A DNA stretch of 64,000 nt from Pseudomonas lini (lineage in GTDB: Bacteria; Pseudomonadota; Gammaproteobacteria; Pseudomonadales; Pseudomonadaceae), in contig NZ_JAUSSR010000006.1 of NCBI RefSeq assembly GCF_030812475.1, positions 310,001-374,000 of the forward strand, written 5' to 3'. The position numbers and the translations under genes were made by a program. This document shows, one piece after another, positions 1 through 9,337 of the stretch; within the stretch, counting starts at the first letter, position 1; every line of letters starts with the position of its first letter. The notes below the pieces were generated by a model. The model saw nothing but the letters and a program-made list of their open reading frames with translations, made no database searches and was not told the DNA's origin.

Positions 1-1
1 A

Positions 2-787
2 TCAGAGATCGGCCGGCAGCGGCTCTTTGAGCCAGGTTCGGGCGTTCTTCTCCAGCGCGCCATCGGTCCTGGCGGTGGCGAGGATCTGGTTGACCTTGCC
101 CAGCAGCGCCGGCTCGTTTTTGTTTATGCCGACATAAACCGGCGAATCCTTGAGCTTCACTTTCAGCGCCGGCACCCGTTTCGGGTTGCGTTCACTGATC
201 GCCACCATCACCACGTTGCCGCTGGCGATCAGGTCGACCTGCCCGGCGAGGTAGGCGGCGATGGTCGAGTTATTGTCTTCGAAGCGCTTGATGGTCGCGC
301 CTTCGGGAGCGACCTTGCTCAATTCGATGTCTTCGATGGCGCCCCGGGTGACGCTGATGGTCTTGCCCTTGAGATCGTCCAGGCCTTTGATGTCGGCATC
401 CGGCGGGCCGAATACGGCGAGGTAGAAGGGTGCGTAGGCGCTGGAGAAGTCGATGACCTTCTCGCGCTCGGGGTTCTTGCCAAGGCTGGAAATCACCAGG
501 TCGACCTTACCGGTGGTCAGGAACGGGATGCGGTTGGTGCTGTTGACCGGGGTCAGCTCGAGTTTGACCTTGAGCTGATCGGCCAGCAGTCTGGCGGTGT
601 CGATATCGAGGCCGCGAGGTTTCATGTCCGGGCCGACCGAGCCGAACGGCGGGAAGTCCTGGGGCACGGCCACCTTGAGGACGCCGCGTTTGACCACATC
701 TTCCAGACCGTCGGCGTGGGCGGGCGCCTGGCTCAGTATCAGGCCGGCAAACAAGGCAGCGAGGAGGGCGCGGTAGCGCTGGGTCAT
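2..787 (-). CDS. Amino-acid-type ABC transporter substrate-binding protein
   Basis: This is a 261-residue periplasmic solute-binding protein of the SBP_bac_3 family, which captures polar amino acids or similar compounds for an ABC importer. Residues 1-25 form a signal peptide ending in AHA before the mature start. The family fold follows: GVLKVAVPQDFPPFG near the N-terminus, then a RGLDIDTARLLADQL segment and a KVDLVISSL lobe. I chose the ATG at 787 because it has GGAG about 8 nt upstream and directly precedes the signal peptide; a longer frame to 844 lacks these. No permease or ATPase lies in the window, so partners would be to the left. The upstream region carries a sigma54 promoter and an NtrC site. 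The ligand cannot be told from sequence. Confidence 0.88.
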   Translation of the reverse strand: MTQRYRALLAALFAGLILSQAPAHADGLEDVVKRGVLKVAVPQDFPPFGSVGPDMKPRGLDIDTARLLADQLKVKLELTPVNSTNRIPFLTTGKVDLVISSLGKNPEREKVIDFSSAYAPFYLAVFGPPDADIKGLDDLKGKTISVTRGAIEDIELSKVAPEGATIKRFEDNNSTIAAYLAGQVDLIASGNVVMVAISERNPKRVPALKVKLKDSPVYVGINKNEPALLGKVNQILATARTDGALEKNARTWLKEPLPADL

Positions 788-832
788 GGCAAATCTCCGA
801 ATCGGCAGGGAAAACCTTCTGCGGATCGATAG

Positions 833-848
833 AGCACGGGCCATGCCA
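833..848 (-). promoter_or_regulatory. Predicted sigma54 (RpoN) -24/-12 promoter
   Basis: Read on the minus strand, the sequence is TGGCATGGCCCGTGCT. It keeps the invariant GG-N10-GC spacing and most of the TGGCAC-N5-TTGC consensus. It points at the binding-protein gene that starts at 787, leaving a leader of about 35 nt. Confidence 0.7.
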
Positions 849-924
849 GGATTCGTTTTGAGGAAGGAAGGCCGTGGTTTTGCGGGCTTTGCCGGGTGTC
901 AGGGCCGACCTGCGGGGTTGGTTT

Positions 925-941
925 TGCACCTCAATGGTGCA
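925..941. promoter_or_regulatory. Predicted NtrC binding site (enhancer)
   Basis: The sequence is TGCACC-TCAAT-GGTGCA, a perfect match to the classical NtrC dyad TGCACC-N5-GGTGCA. It lies about 80-100 bp upstream of the sigma54 promoter at 833-848, the usual position for an NtrC enhancer. Nitrogen-limitation control of the binding-protein gene is inferred. Confidence 0.72.
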
Positions 942-1095
942 TCTTTGAAATGGCATTCCACAGTGTGTCTGAAATTGAGCTATACCCAAACTCATGTGCC
1001 GCCATAGCGAGACTCAATCACCTGCAGCTTCCTGAACACAGGAAGGGCGGCTATGATGGGCCACGTTTTTTATTGCTTATAACCCGGAGACATCC

Positions 1096-1425
1096 ATGAG
1101 CAGCGATCTTATCAAGCACGTCACCGACGCTAACTTCGAAGAAGAAGTACTGAAGGCTGCTGGCCCTGTGCTTGTTGACTACTGGGCTGAATGGTGCGGC
1201 CCTTGCAAAATGATCGCCCCGGTTTTGGACGAGATCGCCGGCACCTACGCTGGCAAGCTGACCGTTGCCAAACTGAACATCGACGAAAACCAGGAAACGC
1301 CGGCCAAGCATGGCGTGCGCGGGATCCCGACGCTGATGCTGTTCAAGAACGGCAACGTCGAAGCGACCAAGGTCGGCGCACTGTCGAAGTCGCAGCTGGC
1401 GGCTTTCCTCGACGCCAACATCTAA
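1096..1425 (+). CDS. trxA: Thioredoxin 1
   Basis: This 109-residue cytoplasmic thioredoxin reduces protein disulfides using electrons from thioredoxin reductase. The active site WCGPC has Cys34 and Cys37, and the cis-proline region [11 protein letters not shown] is present. The length is that of the bacterial family. The ATG follows CCGGAG at suitable spacing. A strong intrinsic terminator closes the gene, so it is likely monocistronic. The trxA-rho order is standard in Pseudomonas. An inverted repeat at 1028-1045 overlaps the promoter region. Confidence 0.98.
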   Translation: MSSDLIKHVTDANFEEEVLKAAGPVLVDYWAEWCGPCKMIAPVLDEIAGTYAGKLTVAKLNIDENQETPAKHGVRGIPTLMLFKNGNVEATKVGALSKSQLAAFLDANI

Positions 1426-1449
1426 GCGTCGTTATAAAGTGTTTGAAAA

Positions 1450-1475
1450 GGCCCCGCACTTTGCGGGGCTTTTTC
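1450..1475 (+). terminator. Intrinsic terminator of trxA
   Basis: GCCCCGCA pairs with TGCGGGGC across a three-base loop and is followed by a run of five T, about 25 nt after the trxA stop. Confidence 0.92.
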
Positions 1476-1671
1476 GTTATACAGGGCTAGACGCTCCGAA
1501 ACTCAGGTGGTACATTCGGCCCCGCACTGGTTTCTCCAATGCCCCCTGCTAGCCGTCGCCGACGCACTCCTTTTCGAATTAGTACGCGATCCTGTCGCCT
1601 TCTCTGCGGCGCGGCCTCATTAAGCCAAAAGCTTAATTTCCCCCCTCCATAAATGATTACGTCATTCCTAT

Positions 1672-2931
<1,260 letters not shown>

Positions 2932-2946
2932 GTCGAGCAGGCCAGG

Positions 2947-2970
2947 AAGCCGGGGAAACCCGGCTTTTTG
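2947..2970 (+). terminator. Intrinsic terminator of rho
   Basis: AAGCCGGG pairs with CCCGGCTT across a GAAA loop, followed by a short T run, 15 nt after the rho stop. Confidence 0.88.
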
Positions 2971-3071
2971 CTATCTGATTTTTGATGAACCGGCAGTTCG
3001 TGGTTCTGAATAGAGGGGTTCGGCGCTAAACTGCCTGCCCCCGAACGCCACGGCCAAAACGAGGCTCACGC

Positions 3072-4538
3072 ATGCAGTATCGCGACTTGCGCGACTTTAT
3101 CAGCGGTCTGGAAAAGCGCGGCGAACTCAAGCGCATTCAGGTACCGGTGTCCCCTGTGCTGGAAATGACCGAGGTCTGCGACCGCACCTTGCGTGCAAAA
3201 GGTCCGGCCTTGCTGTTCGAAAAGCCCACGGGTTATGACATCCCGGTGCTCGGCAATCTGTTCGGCACCCCCGAGCGCGTGGCGCTGGGCATGGGTGCGG
3301 AGGCCGTCAGCGAACTGCGCGAAATCGGCAAGCTGCTGGCGTTCCTCAAGGAACCCGAGCCGCCAAAAGGCTTGAAAGACGCCTGGTCCAAGCTGCCGAT
3401 CTTCCGCAAGATCATCGCCATGGCACCGAAAGTCGTCAAGGACGCGGTCTGCCAGGAAGTGGTCATCGAAGGCGACGACGTCGACCTGGCGATGCTGCCG
3501 GTGCAGACCTGCTGGCCTGGCGATGTCGGCCCGCTGATCACCTGGGGTCTGACGGTCACCAAAGGTCCGAACAAGGATCGCCAGAACCTCGGCATCTACC
3601 GTCAGCAAGTGATCGGCCGCAACAAGGTCATCATGCGCTGGCTGAGCCACCGTGGCGGCGCGCTGGATTACCGCGAGTGGTGCGAGAAGCATCCGGGCCA
3701 GCCGTTCCCGGTGTCCGTGGCATTGGGCGCTGATCCTGCGACCATTCTTGGCGCGGTGACTCCTGTGCCGGACAGTCTTTCCGAATATGCTTTTGCAGGT
3801 CTGCTGCGCGGCAACCGCACCGAGCTGGTGAAGTGCCGTGGCAACGACTTGCAGGTCCCGGCGACCGCCGAGATCATCCTTGAGGGCGTAATACATCCGG
3901 GCGAAATGGCCGATGAAGGCCCGTACGGCGACCACACCGGTTACTACAACGAGGTCGACAGCTTCCCGGTATTCACCGTGGAGCGCATCACGCACCGGAT
4001 CAAACCGATTTACCACAGCACCTACACCGGGCGTCCGCCGGATGAGCCGGCGATCCTCGGCGTGGCGCTGAATGAAGTGTTCGTGCCGATCCTGCAGAAG
4101 CAGTTCCCGGAGATCACCGACTTCTACCTGCCGCCTGAAGGCTGCTCGTACCGCATGGCCATCGTGACCATGAAGAAGTCGTATCCCGGGCATGCCAAGC
4201 GGGTAATGCTCGGTGTCTGGTCGTTTTTGCGACAGTTCATGTACACCAAGTTCGTTATCGTCACTGATGACGACATCAATGCGCGGGACTGGAACGACGT
4301 GATCTGGGCCATCACCACGCGCATGGACCCCAAGCGCGACACGGTGATGATCGACAACACGCCGATCGACTACCTCGACTTCGCCTCGCCGGTTTCCGGC
4401 CTGGGTTCGAAGATGGGGCTCGATGCCACGCATAAATGGCCCGGCGAAACCACTCGCGAGTGGGGCCGGGTGATCGTCAAGGACGAAGCCGTGACCCAGC
4501 GGATCGATGCCATCTGGAATCAGTTAGGAATAGATTGA
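3072..4538 (+). CDS. ubiD: 4-hydroxy-3-polyprenylbenzoate decarboxylase UbiD
   Basis: This 488-residue prenylated-FMN-dependent decarboxylase removes the carboxyl group of 4-hydroxy-3-polyprenylbenzoate in ubiquinone synthesis. Family hallmarks are [13 protein letters not shown], the RGG loop and [12 protein letters not shown], which carry the cofactor-contacting Arg and Glu residues. The length is that of E. coli UbiD. The ATG has a GAGG element upstream. The stop codon overlaps the ATG of the following flavin reductase by one base, so the two are translationally linked. The cofactor synthase UbiX is not in the window. Confidence 0.97.
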   Translation: MQYRDLRDFISGLEKRGELKRIQVPVSPVLEMTEVCDRTLRAKGPALLFEKPTGYDIPVLGNLFGTPERVALGMGAEAVSELREIGKLLAFLKEPEPPKGLKDAWSKLPIFRKIIAMAPKVVKDAVCQEVVIEGDDVDLAMLPVQTCWPGDVGPLITWGLTVTKGPNKDRQNLGIYRQQVIGRNKVIMRWLSHRGGALDYREWCEKHPGQPFPVSVALGADPATILGAVTPVPDSLSEYAFAGLLRGNRTELVKCRGNDLQVPATAEIILEGVIHPGEMADEGPYGDHTGYYNEVDSFPVFTVERITHRIKPIYHSTYTGRPPDEPAILGVALNEVFVPILQKQFPEITDFYLPPEGCSYRMAIVTMKKSYPGHAKRVMLGVWSFLRQFMYTKFVIVTDDDINARDWNDVIWAITTRMDPKRDTVMIDNTPIDYLDFASPVSGLGSKMGLDATHKWPGETTREWGRVIVKDEAVTQRIDAIWNQLGID

Positions 4539-5506
4539 TGCGTGTAACCTTGCAGCCCTCCGGAGCAGTGCTTGAGATTCTGCCCGGCGAGCGGATTCTC
4601 GATGGCGCGCGGCGCCTGGGTTATGAATGCCCACAAAGCTGCCGCAATGGCAATTGCCATGTGTGCGCCGCGTTGCTGGTGGAGGGGCGGGTCGAACAGG
4701 CCGGCAATGTGCGCGACCATGGCGAGTTGTACACTTGCATAGCCGAGCCGCTGGAAGACTGCATCCTGTTGTGGGATGGCGTGCTCGCGCTGGGAGAACT
4801 GCCGGTGCGCAGCATGTCGTGTCAGGTCATTGAATGCAGGGACGTCGGCGGCGACACCTTTCGCGTGCGCCTGCGGGCACCGGCCGGCAAGCCGCCGCGC
4901 TATCACGCAGGCCAGTACTTGATGATCGAGCGCGAGAATGGCGAGAAATCGGCATTCTCCCTGGCTTCCGCTCCCCACGGCGGGCGCGATCTGGAAGTTC
5001 ATGTATTGGCGCGCGAAAGCAGTGCGCTGAGCCTGATCGAACAGCTGCAACGCAACCCGATGGTGCGGATCGAGATGCCGTTTGGTGATACCCATCTGGC
5101 AGAGTTGCCGGATGGCCCACTGGTGCTGATCGGCGCGGGAACCGGCATGGGTCAGATTCATAGCCTGATTGAGCATTGCCGCGCGACGGGCTTCAAGCAT
5201 CCGGTGCATCTGTATTGGGGTGTGCGGCGTCCTGAAGATTTTTATGACATCGAACATTGGGACGAATGGCTGAAACTGCCCAACCTGTTCTTGCACAAGG
5301 TCGTCAGCGATCAATGCGCCTGGCAGGGTCGCTGCGGCATGTTGCATGAAGCGGTGTGTGAGGATTTCCCTGATCTCAAAGCCCTGCATGTGTACGCCAG
5401 CGGCTCGCCGGCGATGGTCTACGGCACGCTGGACGCCCTGGTCGAAGCGGGAATGGATGCACACCAGATGCGCGCGGATGTGTTCGCTTACGCGCCACGT
5501 TCCTGA
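4538..5506 (+). CDS. Ferredoxin-type [2Fe-2S] NAD(P)H flavin reductase (CDP-6-deoxy-glucoseen-reductase-like)
   Basis: This 322-residue protein has an N-terminal plant-type ferredoxin domain with ligands Cys35, Cys40, Cys43 and Cys67. An FAD-binding barrel follows, with SAFSLASAP in place of the usual RxYS motif. The C-terminal NAD domain contains GAGTGMGQIHSL. Such proteins pass electrons from NAD(P)H to flavin or to an oxygenase. Databases often call it CDP-6-deoxy-delta-3,4-glucoseen reductase, but no dideoxysugar genes are nearby. The ATG overlaps the ubiD stop (TGATG). In E. coli the flavin reductase gene fre lies next to ubiD, so a role in supplying reduced flavin for the UbiX/UbiD system is a reasonable inference. 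Confidence 0.85.
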   Translation: MRVTLQPSGAVLEILPGERILDGARRLGYECPQSCRNGNCHVCAALLVEGRVEQAGNVRDHGELYTCIAEPLEDCILLWDGVLALGELPVRSMSCQVIECRDVGGDTFRVRLRAPAGKPPRYHAGQYLMIERENGEKSAFSLASAPHGGRDLEVHVLARESSALSLIEQLQRNPMVRIEMPFGDTHLAELPDGPLVLIGAGTGMGQIHSLIEHCRATGFKHPVHLYWGVRRPEDFYDIEHWDEWLKLPNLFLHKVVSDQCAWQGRCGMLHEAVCEDFPDLKALHVYASGSPAMVYGTLDALVEAGMDAHQMRADVFAYAPRS

Positions 5507-5520
5507 GTGTCCCGGGCTGC

Positions 5521-6003
5521 CTAAAAGCGCAGCCCGGTGGTTATCATCGCTGCATTGGTTCCCAGCAGTACGACCTCGGCACCGATCGCGCCGAAATGCA
5601 CCCCTACGGATGGAATGATCACCGGCGCTGCCCCAAGGCGATTGAGCGGTACTTTTTTCCGATATTCGCCTTTGTAGCCTTGAAGTAACCCGCCGGAGAG
5701 TTTCAGGTAAACCGGATAGTCGGAACCCTGATATCGCTTGCCCGCGTACGCATAATACGAGCGCTGGCGGTACGAGTTGCGAAACGTTGTCGCGCCAAAA
5801 ATCGTCCCGGAGGCCAGGTTGCGTTCCAGACCCAGCAGGCGCTGTCGGTTATTGTGCTCGGGAGTCGGCGAATAGTGCCGGGTGTAGACACTGGTCTGCG
5901 CATACCAAAAGCCCTTATCTGCGGTGTGCGTGGCGATATCCAGAGCCAATGCGTGACTGGCCTGGATCAGCACGAACAGGCTATATATCCATGAATACTT
6001 CAT
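5521..6003 (-). CDS. PagP-like outer-membrane beta-barrel protein (putative lipid A palmitoyltransferase)
   Basis: This is a 160-residue protein with a signal peptide at about 1-21 (ends SHALA). The mature part has alternating hydrophobic and polar strands, and the C-terminus ends in Phe after GTNAAMITTGLRF, as expected for an outer-membrane barrel. The YTRHYSPTPEHNNRQRLLG segment near the mature N-terminus and GATTFRNSYRQRSYY resemble the short Pseudomonas PagP-type proteins, which are often misnamed sn-glycerol-3-phosphate transporter. PagP adds palmitate to lipid A, but I cannot confirm the catalytic residues. It is convergent with the reductase gene and preceded by an AT-rich leader. Function is moderately supported; outer-membrane location is better supported. 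Confidence 0.6.
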   Translation of the reverse strand: MKYSWIYSLFVLIQASHALALDIATHTADKGFWYAQTSVYTRHYSPTPEHNNRQRLLGLERNLASGTIFGATTFRNSYRQRSYYAYAGKRYQGSDYPVYLKLSGGLLQGYKGEYRKKVPLNRLGAAPVIIPSVGVHFGAIGAEVVLLGTNAAMITTGLRF

Positions 6004-6343
6004 TCCTGACTCCCGGGAGGCGGATGAGCGCGCGCCTCAGTGGAAGCTGTTATACGTGGGCGGTCCCATCGCTAACCAGATGATTAATCTGAAAAATCGG
6101 TAGGATATTTCTTTAAATTTGAAGTACCGATTCCTCTCGAAAGCTTATGCTTATTTCATTATGGTATTTAAAGTGCTTTCAAAATGGGATTAGGCTATAT
6201 GGATGAAAGCTGATTAAACGATTTAAGGCGCTATTGAAAGAGATACAGCCCTTAATACTTTTTGTTTCAAATTTACTGCTATATCTTCTAATAGGTCGAA
6301 GTTTTTACATTTTGTAACTCCGTGAGGCCGAACACCTGATCCC
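6004..6343. other. AT-rich divergent intergenic region
   Basis: About 340 bp without a gene. The part from roughly 6070 to 6310 is strikingly AT-rich compared with the surrounding high-GC genes. It separates the leftward PagP-like gene from the rightward chaC and must hold both promoters. No known operator, RNA or terminator was recognised. Confidence 0.5.
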
Positions 6344-7012
6344 ATGAGCGCTATTGAAACTGCATTCTTGAATTCGCCTTATCCGCCGCGGCTCGATCTG
6401 GGACCGCAGCTTACGCACGAACAACTGCTCAGCTCGATGCAAACGACCATGGAGCGCCACAAGGGCGGACCGGTATGGCTGTTCGCCTACGGCTCGCTGA
6501 TCTGGCGGCCTGAGTGCCCGGCGGTGGAGCGAGTGCGTGGCCGCGTGCACGGTTATCATCGTGGTCTGTACCTGTGGTCCCATGAACATCGGGGCACGCC
6601 GGAAGTGCCAGGCCTGGTGTTTGGCCTGGACCGCGGTGGTTCTTGCAGCGGGTTCGCTTATCGTCTGCCCGAAGATCAGCTCGAAGCCTCGTTGTATGCC
6701 CTTTGGCAACGCGAAATGCCGTTCCCGTCCTATCGTCCACACTGGCTCAACTGCCGTCTCGAAGACGGAAGCCAGGTTCAGGCATTGGGATTTGTGTTGG
6801 AACGGCACCTGCCCAGCTATGCCGGCAACTTGCCGGATCATGTGCTGAGTCATGTGTTCGAAAACGCTTGCGGGCGTTACGGCACCACCCGCGATTATGT
6901 CGAGCAGACCGCCAACGCCCTGCGTAGCCACGCCATGCCAGACCGGAATCTGGAGGCGCGGCTCAAGCGCTGTAAATCATCGGCCGATCAGGCGAGTGCT
7001 TCGCGGCTCTGA
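6344..7012 (+). CDS. chaC: Gamma-glutamylcyclotransferase, ChaC family
   Basis: This 222-residue cytoplasmic enzyme cleaves gamma-glutamyl peptides such as glutathione to release 5-oxoproline. The substrate-binding loop YGSLIW is at 49-54 and the likely catalytic Glu is at 124 (WQREM). The length is that of bacterial ChaC. The 3' end overlaps the 3' end of glpT by 25 bp on the opposite strand, so the two converge with no room for a terminator. There is only a weak GAGG-like element before the ATG. Confidence 0.88.
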   Translation: MSAIETAFLNSPYPPRLDLGPQLTHEQLLSSMQTTMERHKGGPVWLFAYGSLIWRPECPAVERVRGRVHGYHRGLYLWSHEHRGTPEVPGLVFGLDRGGSCSGFAYRLPEDQLEASLYALWQREMPFPSYRPHWLNCRLEDGSQVQALGFVLERHLPSYAGNLPDHVLSHVFENACGRYGTTRDYVEQTANALRSHAMPDRNLEARLKRCKSSADQASASRL

Positions 7013-8337
7013 CTGGCGACTTGTTTGTGCCACAGGGTCGGGGCGAGGAAGGCCATCGCCAGCAGGCACGCGCCGATCAACAAGACGAAACCGCCGTCCC
7101 AGCCGAAGTGGTCCACGGTGTAGCCCATGGCTGCACTGGCCGCGACCGAACCTCCCAGATAACCAAACAGTCCGGTGAAGCCCGCCGCTGTACCGGCCGC
7201 TTTCTTCGGCGCCAGTTCCAGTGCCTGCAGGCCGATCAGCATGACCGGGCCGTAGATCAGGAAGCCGATCGAGATCAAGGCGATCATGTCGACGGTCGGG
7301 TTACCCGCTGGATTCAGCCAGTAAACCAGGGTCGCCACGGTGACCAAGGCCATGAACACCATGCCGGTCAGGCCACGGTTGCCGCGGAAGATCTTGTCCG
7401 ACATCCAGCCGCACAGCAGTGTGCCCGGAATACCCGCCCACTCGTAGAAGAAATACGCCCACGAGGTTTTATCCACGGTAAAGCCTTTCGCTTCCTTGAG
7501 GTAGGTCGGTGCCCAGTCCAGTACGCCGTAGCGCAACAGGTAGACGAAGACGTTGGCCAAGGCGATGTACCAGAGCATTTTGTTGCGCAGTACGTATTTG
7601 ACGAAGATTTCCTTGGCGCTGAATTCTTCTTCATGGCTGGCGTCGTAGCCTTCCGGGTAATCGTTCCTGTACTTCTCGATCGGCGGCAGGCCCACCGATT
7701 GCGGGGTGTCGCGCATGGTGACGAAAGCAAACACCGCCACCGCCAAGGCGACCGCCGCCGGCACGTAAAACGCCGCGTGCCAGTCATTGAACAAACCCAT
7801 GCCGAGCAGGAACAACGGACCGATCAGGCCGCCGCCGACGTTATGTGCCACGTTCCACAAGGACACCACGCCACCCCGTTCCTTCTGCGACCACCAGTGC
7901 ACCATCGTCCGCCCGCTCGGCGGCCAGCCCATGCCTTGGGCCCAGCCGTTGATGAACAGCAGGATGAACATGATGGTCACGCTGGATGTCGCCCAGGGCG
8001 CAAAGCCGAAAATGAACATCACACCAGCCGATACCAGCAGGCCGAAGGGCAGGAAGAATCGCGGGTTGGAACGGTCGGACACGATGCCCATCAAGAACTT
8101 GGACAGGCCGTAGGCGATGGCGATCGCCGACAGTGCCAGGCCCAGCTCACCCCGGGTGTAACCCTCTTCGATGAGGTAGGGCATGGCCAGGGAGAAGTTT
8201 TTGCGCAGCAGGTAATAACCGGCGTAGCCAATAAAAATCCCGGCGAAGATCTGCCAGCGAAGGCGGCGGTAGGTGTTGTCTATTTTTTCTTCAGGCAATG
8301 GAGCCTGATGTGCGGCAGGACGAAAGAAAGCAAACAT
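6988..8337 (-). CDS. glpT: Glycerol-3-phosphate:phosphate antiporter GlpT
   Basis: This is a 449-residue inner-membrane major-facilitator protein with 12 predicted helices. It imports sn-glycerol-3-phosphate (and fosfomycin) in exchange for phosphate. Near-identical family blocks are visible: [13 protein letters not shown] with the first substrate-binding Arg, [30 protein letters not shown] with the second Arg, and [16 protein letters not shown]. It is monocistronic and convergent with chaC. Its 5' region carries two GlpR-like dyads, which suggests glycerol-3-phosphate induction. Confidence 0.97.
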   Translation of the reverse strand: MFAFFRPAAHQAPLPEEKIDNTYRRLRWQIFAGIFIGYAGYYLLRKNFSLAMPYLIEEGYTRGELGLALSAIAIAYGLSKFLMGIVSDRSNPRFFLPFGLLVSAGVMFIFGFAPWATSSVTIMFILLFINGWAQGMGWPPSGRTMVHWWSQKERGGVVSLWNVAHNVGGGLIGPLFLLGMGLFNDWHAAFYVPAAVALAVAVFAFVTMRDTPQSVGLPPIEKYRNDYPEGYDASHEEEFSAKEIFVKYVLRNKMLWYIALANVFVYLLRYGVLDWAPTYLKEAKGFTVDKTSWAYFFYEWAGIPGTLLCGWMSDKIFRGNRGLTGMVFMALVTVATLVYWLNPAGNPTVDMIALISIGFLIYGPVMLIGLQALELAPKKAAGTAAGFTGLFGYLGGSVAASAAMGYTVDHFGWDGGFVLLIGACLLAMAFLAPTLWHKQVASQSREALA

Positions 8338-8384
8338 TCAAAGCTCCAGATTTCTTGTTTTGACTGCGGATGCGAATGTTACAG

Positions 8385-8398
8385 TTTCGTTACCGAAA
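8385..8398. promoter_or_regulatory. Candidate GlpR half-site dyad (proximal)
   Basis: TTTCG-TTAC-CGAAA is a perfect 5-bp inverted repeat 48 bp upstream of the glpT start. It sits where a GlpR repressor site would overlap the promoter. Confidence 0.45.
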
Positions 8399-8445
8399 AT
8401 AGCACCGCTTCGCAGTGGTCAAACAGCGGAAATTTTGGCGCCCGT

Positions 8446-8463
8446 ATGTTCTCTTACGAACAT
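8446..8463. promoter_or_regulatory. Candidate GlpR operator (distal)
   Basis: ATGTTC-TCTTAC-GAACAT keeps both six-base arms of the E. coli GlpR operator consensus (ATGTTCG-AT-rich-CGAACAT). It lies about 110 bp upstream of glpT. That GlpR binds it is inferred from consensus similarity. Confidence 0.55.
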
Positions 8464-8659
8464 GTCGCTCAGGCGTAAGTGAAGGACGTTGTAGGAAGGA
8501 TTACCGCTTCCATCCTTCGGGCCTCATCTGTCCGGATGAGCACTGGTTTTTGGGAAGCGTCCTTCGTTCAAAGAAGAAGTTGCGGCGTTTTGCTTTAGGT
8601 CGCTGCTACGTAAGCTTTGTCAGGGAGTTTTGGTGTTTCAATCATGGAAGGGAGGGGTT

Positions 8660-9274
8660 ATGCGGCGGTTTGCGTTTGTGTTTTTGCTGGGTTTATCCGT
8701 TGATATCAGGGCAGGGGAGTTCTTTCTGATACCGGAAAACAACCCTAAGCCGATTTATCCTGCAGCGCTTCTGAGGGCTGGCATAACCGGCAATGTTCGA
8801 GTCGAGTTCACCGCCAATGCCGATGGTTCGGTGAGCGAGGTGAGGATCCTGGAGAGCGATCATCCTGATTTGGCCGAAGCAGGCCGAGTCGCGATTGAGC
8901 AGTGGCGGTTCAGGCCCTGGACGGTCGATGAGGACAAACCTGCCAGGCAGGAAATTATTGCGCCTCTGGTATTTGGGCTGGATCTCGACTCGCCGATTCA
9001 TACCAATCAGTGGCTGAAGAAGCTGAAATGTCGCGACGTCAATGAGCTGCTGCTCAATGTCCCGGAGAATGCATGGGTTGATTCCACGCCGTTTCATTAC
9101 ACCCGGGCCTATCTGTCGAATGTATTTCACATCACTCAATTGCCGAAGGAGCAGCGTCTGGAATGGATCGCCAACCTGAATAAGCGTGTGCCGACCATTG
9201 TCAGGAGCTGCCGCAGCGGCCCGGTGCTTAAATACATGAGCTTGCTGCCGGAGGAGATTCGGCAACTGTTGTAG
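8660..9274 (+). CDS. Exported protein with TonB C-terminal domain
   Basis: This 204-residue protein has a signal peptide at about 1-18 (ends IRA before GEFF). A TonB_C-type domain follows directly (about 25-100): PKPIYPAALLRAGITGNV, VRVEFTANADGSVSEV and AIEQWRFRPW. About 100 further residues of unknown fold complete the protein. It lacks the N-terminal membrane anchor and proline-rich linker of true TonB, and no exbB/exbD is near, so energy transduction is doubtful. I chose the ATG at 8660 because GGAGGGG precedes it at ideal spacing. Its job is unknown; periplasmic location is likely. Confidence 0.75.
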   Translation: MRRFAFVFLLGLSVDIRAGEFFLIPENNPKPIYPAALLRAGITGNVRVEFTANADGSVSEVRILESDHPDLAEAGRVAIEQWRFRPWTVDEDKPARQEIIAPLVFGLDLDSPIHTNQWLKKLKCRDVNELLLNVPENAWVDSTPFHYTRAYLSNVFHITQLPKEQRLEWIANLNKRVPTIVRSCRSGPVLKYMSLLPEEIRQLL

Positions 9275-9337
9275 CTCCCCGACTCGTCATGAGGCGGTCT
9301 GGATAACTCGTTCGAGGTCCAGACCGTTCCACTGGAT

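Larger units (their letters stand above)
788..1095. other. Divergent intergenic region, binding protein / trxA
   Basis: This gene-free stretch of about 308 bp holds the sigma54 promoter and NtrC site for the leftward gene. For trxA it holds a -10-like TATGAT (1052-1057) and a perfect inverted repeat, CTTCCTG-AACA-CAGGAAG (1028-1045), just upstream of that -10. No RNA gene was recognised. Confidence 0.6.
8338..8659. other. Divergent intergenic region, glpT / TonB-domain gene
   Basis: About 322 bp containing the two GlpR-like dyads on the glpT side. The right half holds the strong Shine-Dalgarno GGAGGGG (8651-8657) of the TonB-domain gene and no other recognisable feature. Confidence 0.55.

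Noticed and set aside
6200..6240. PmrA/PhoP box before the PagP-like gene
   Set aside because: TTAA words occur near ATTAAACGATTTAA, but their spacing is 9 bp, not the 11 bp expected, and the region is generally AT-rich.
7021..8478. 485-codon open frame antisense to glpT
   Set aside because: It mirrors the whole GlpT gene, has low-complexity Gln/His/Arg composition and no ribosome site. It is a high-GC shadow.
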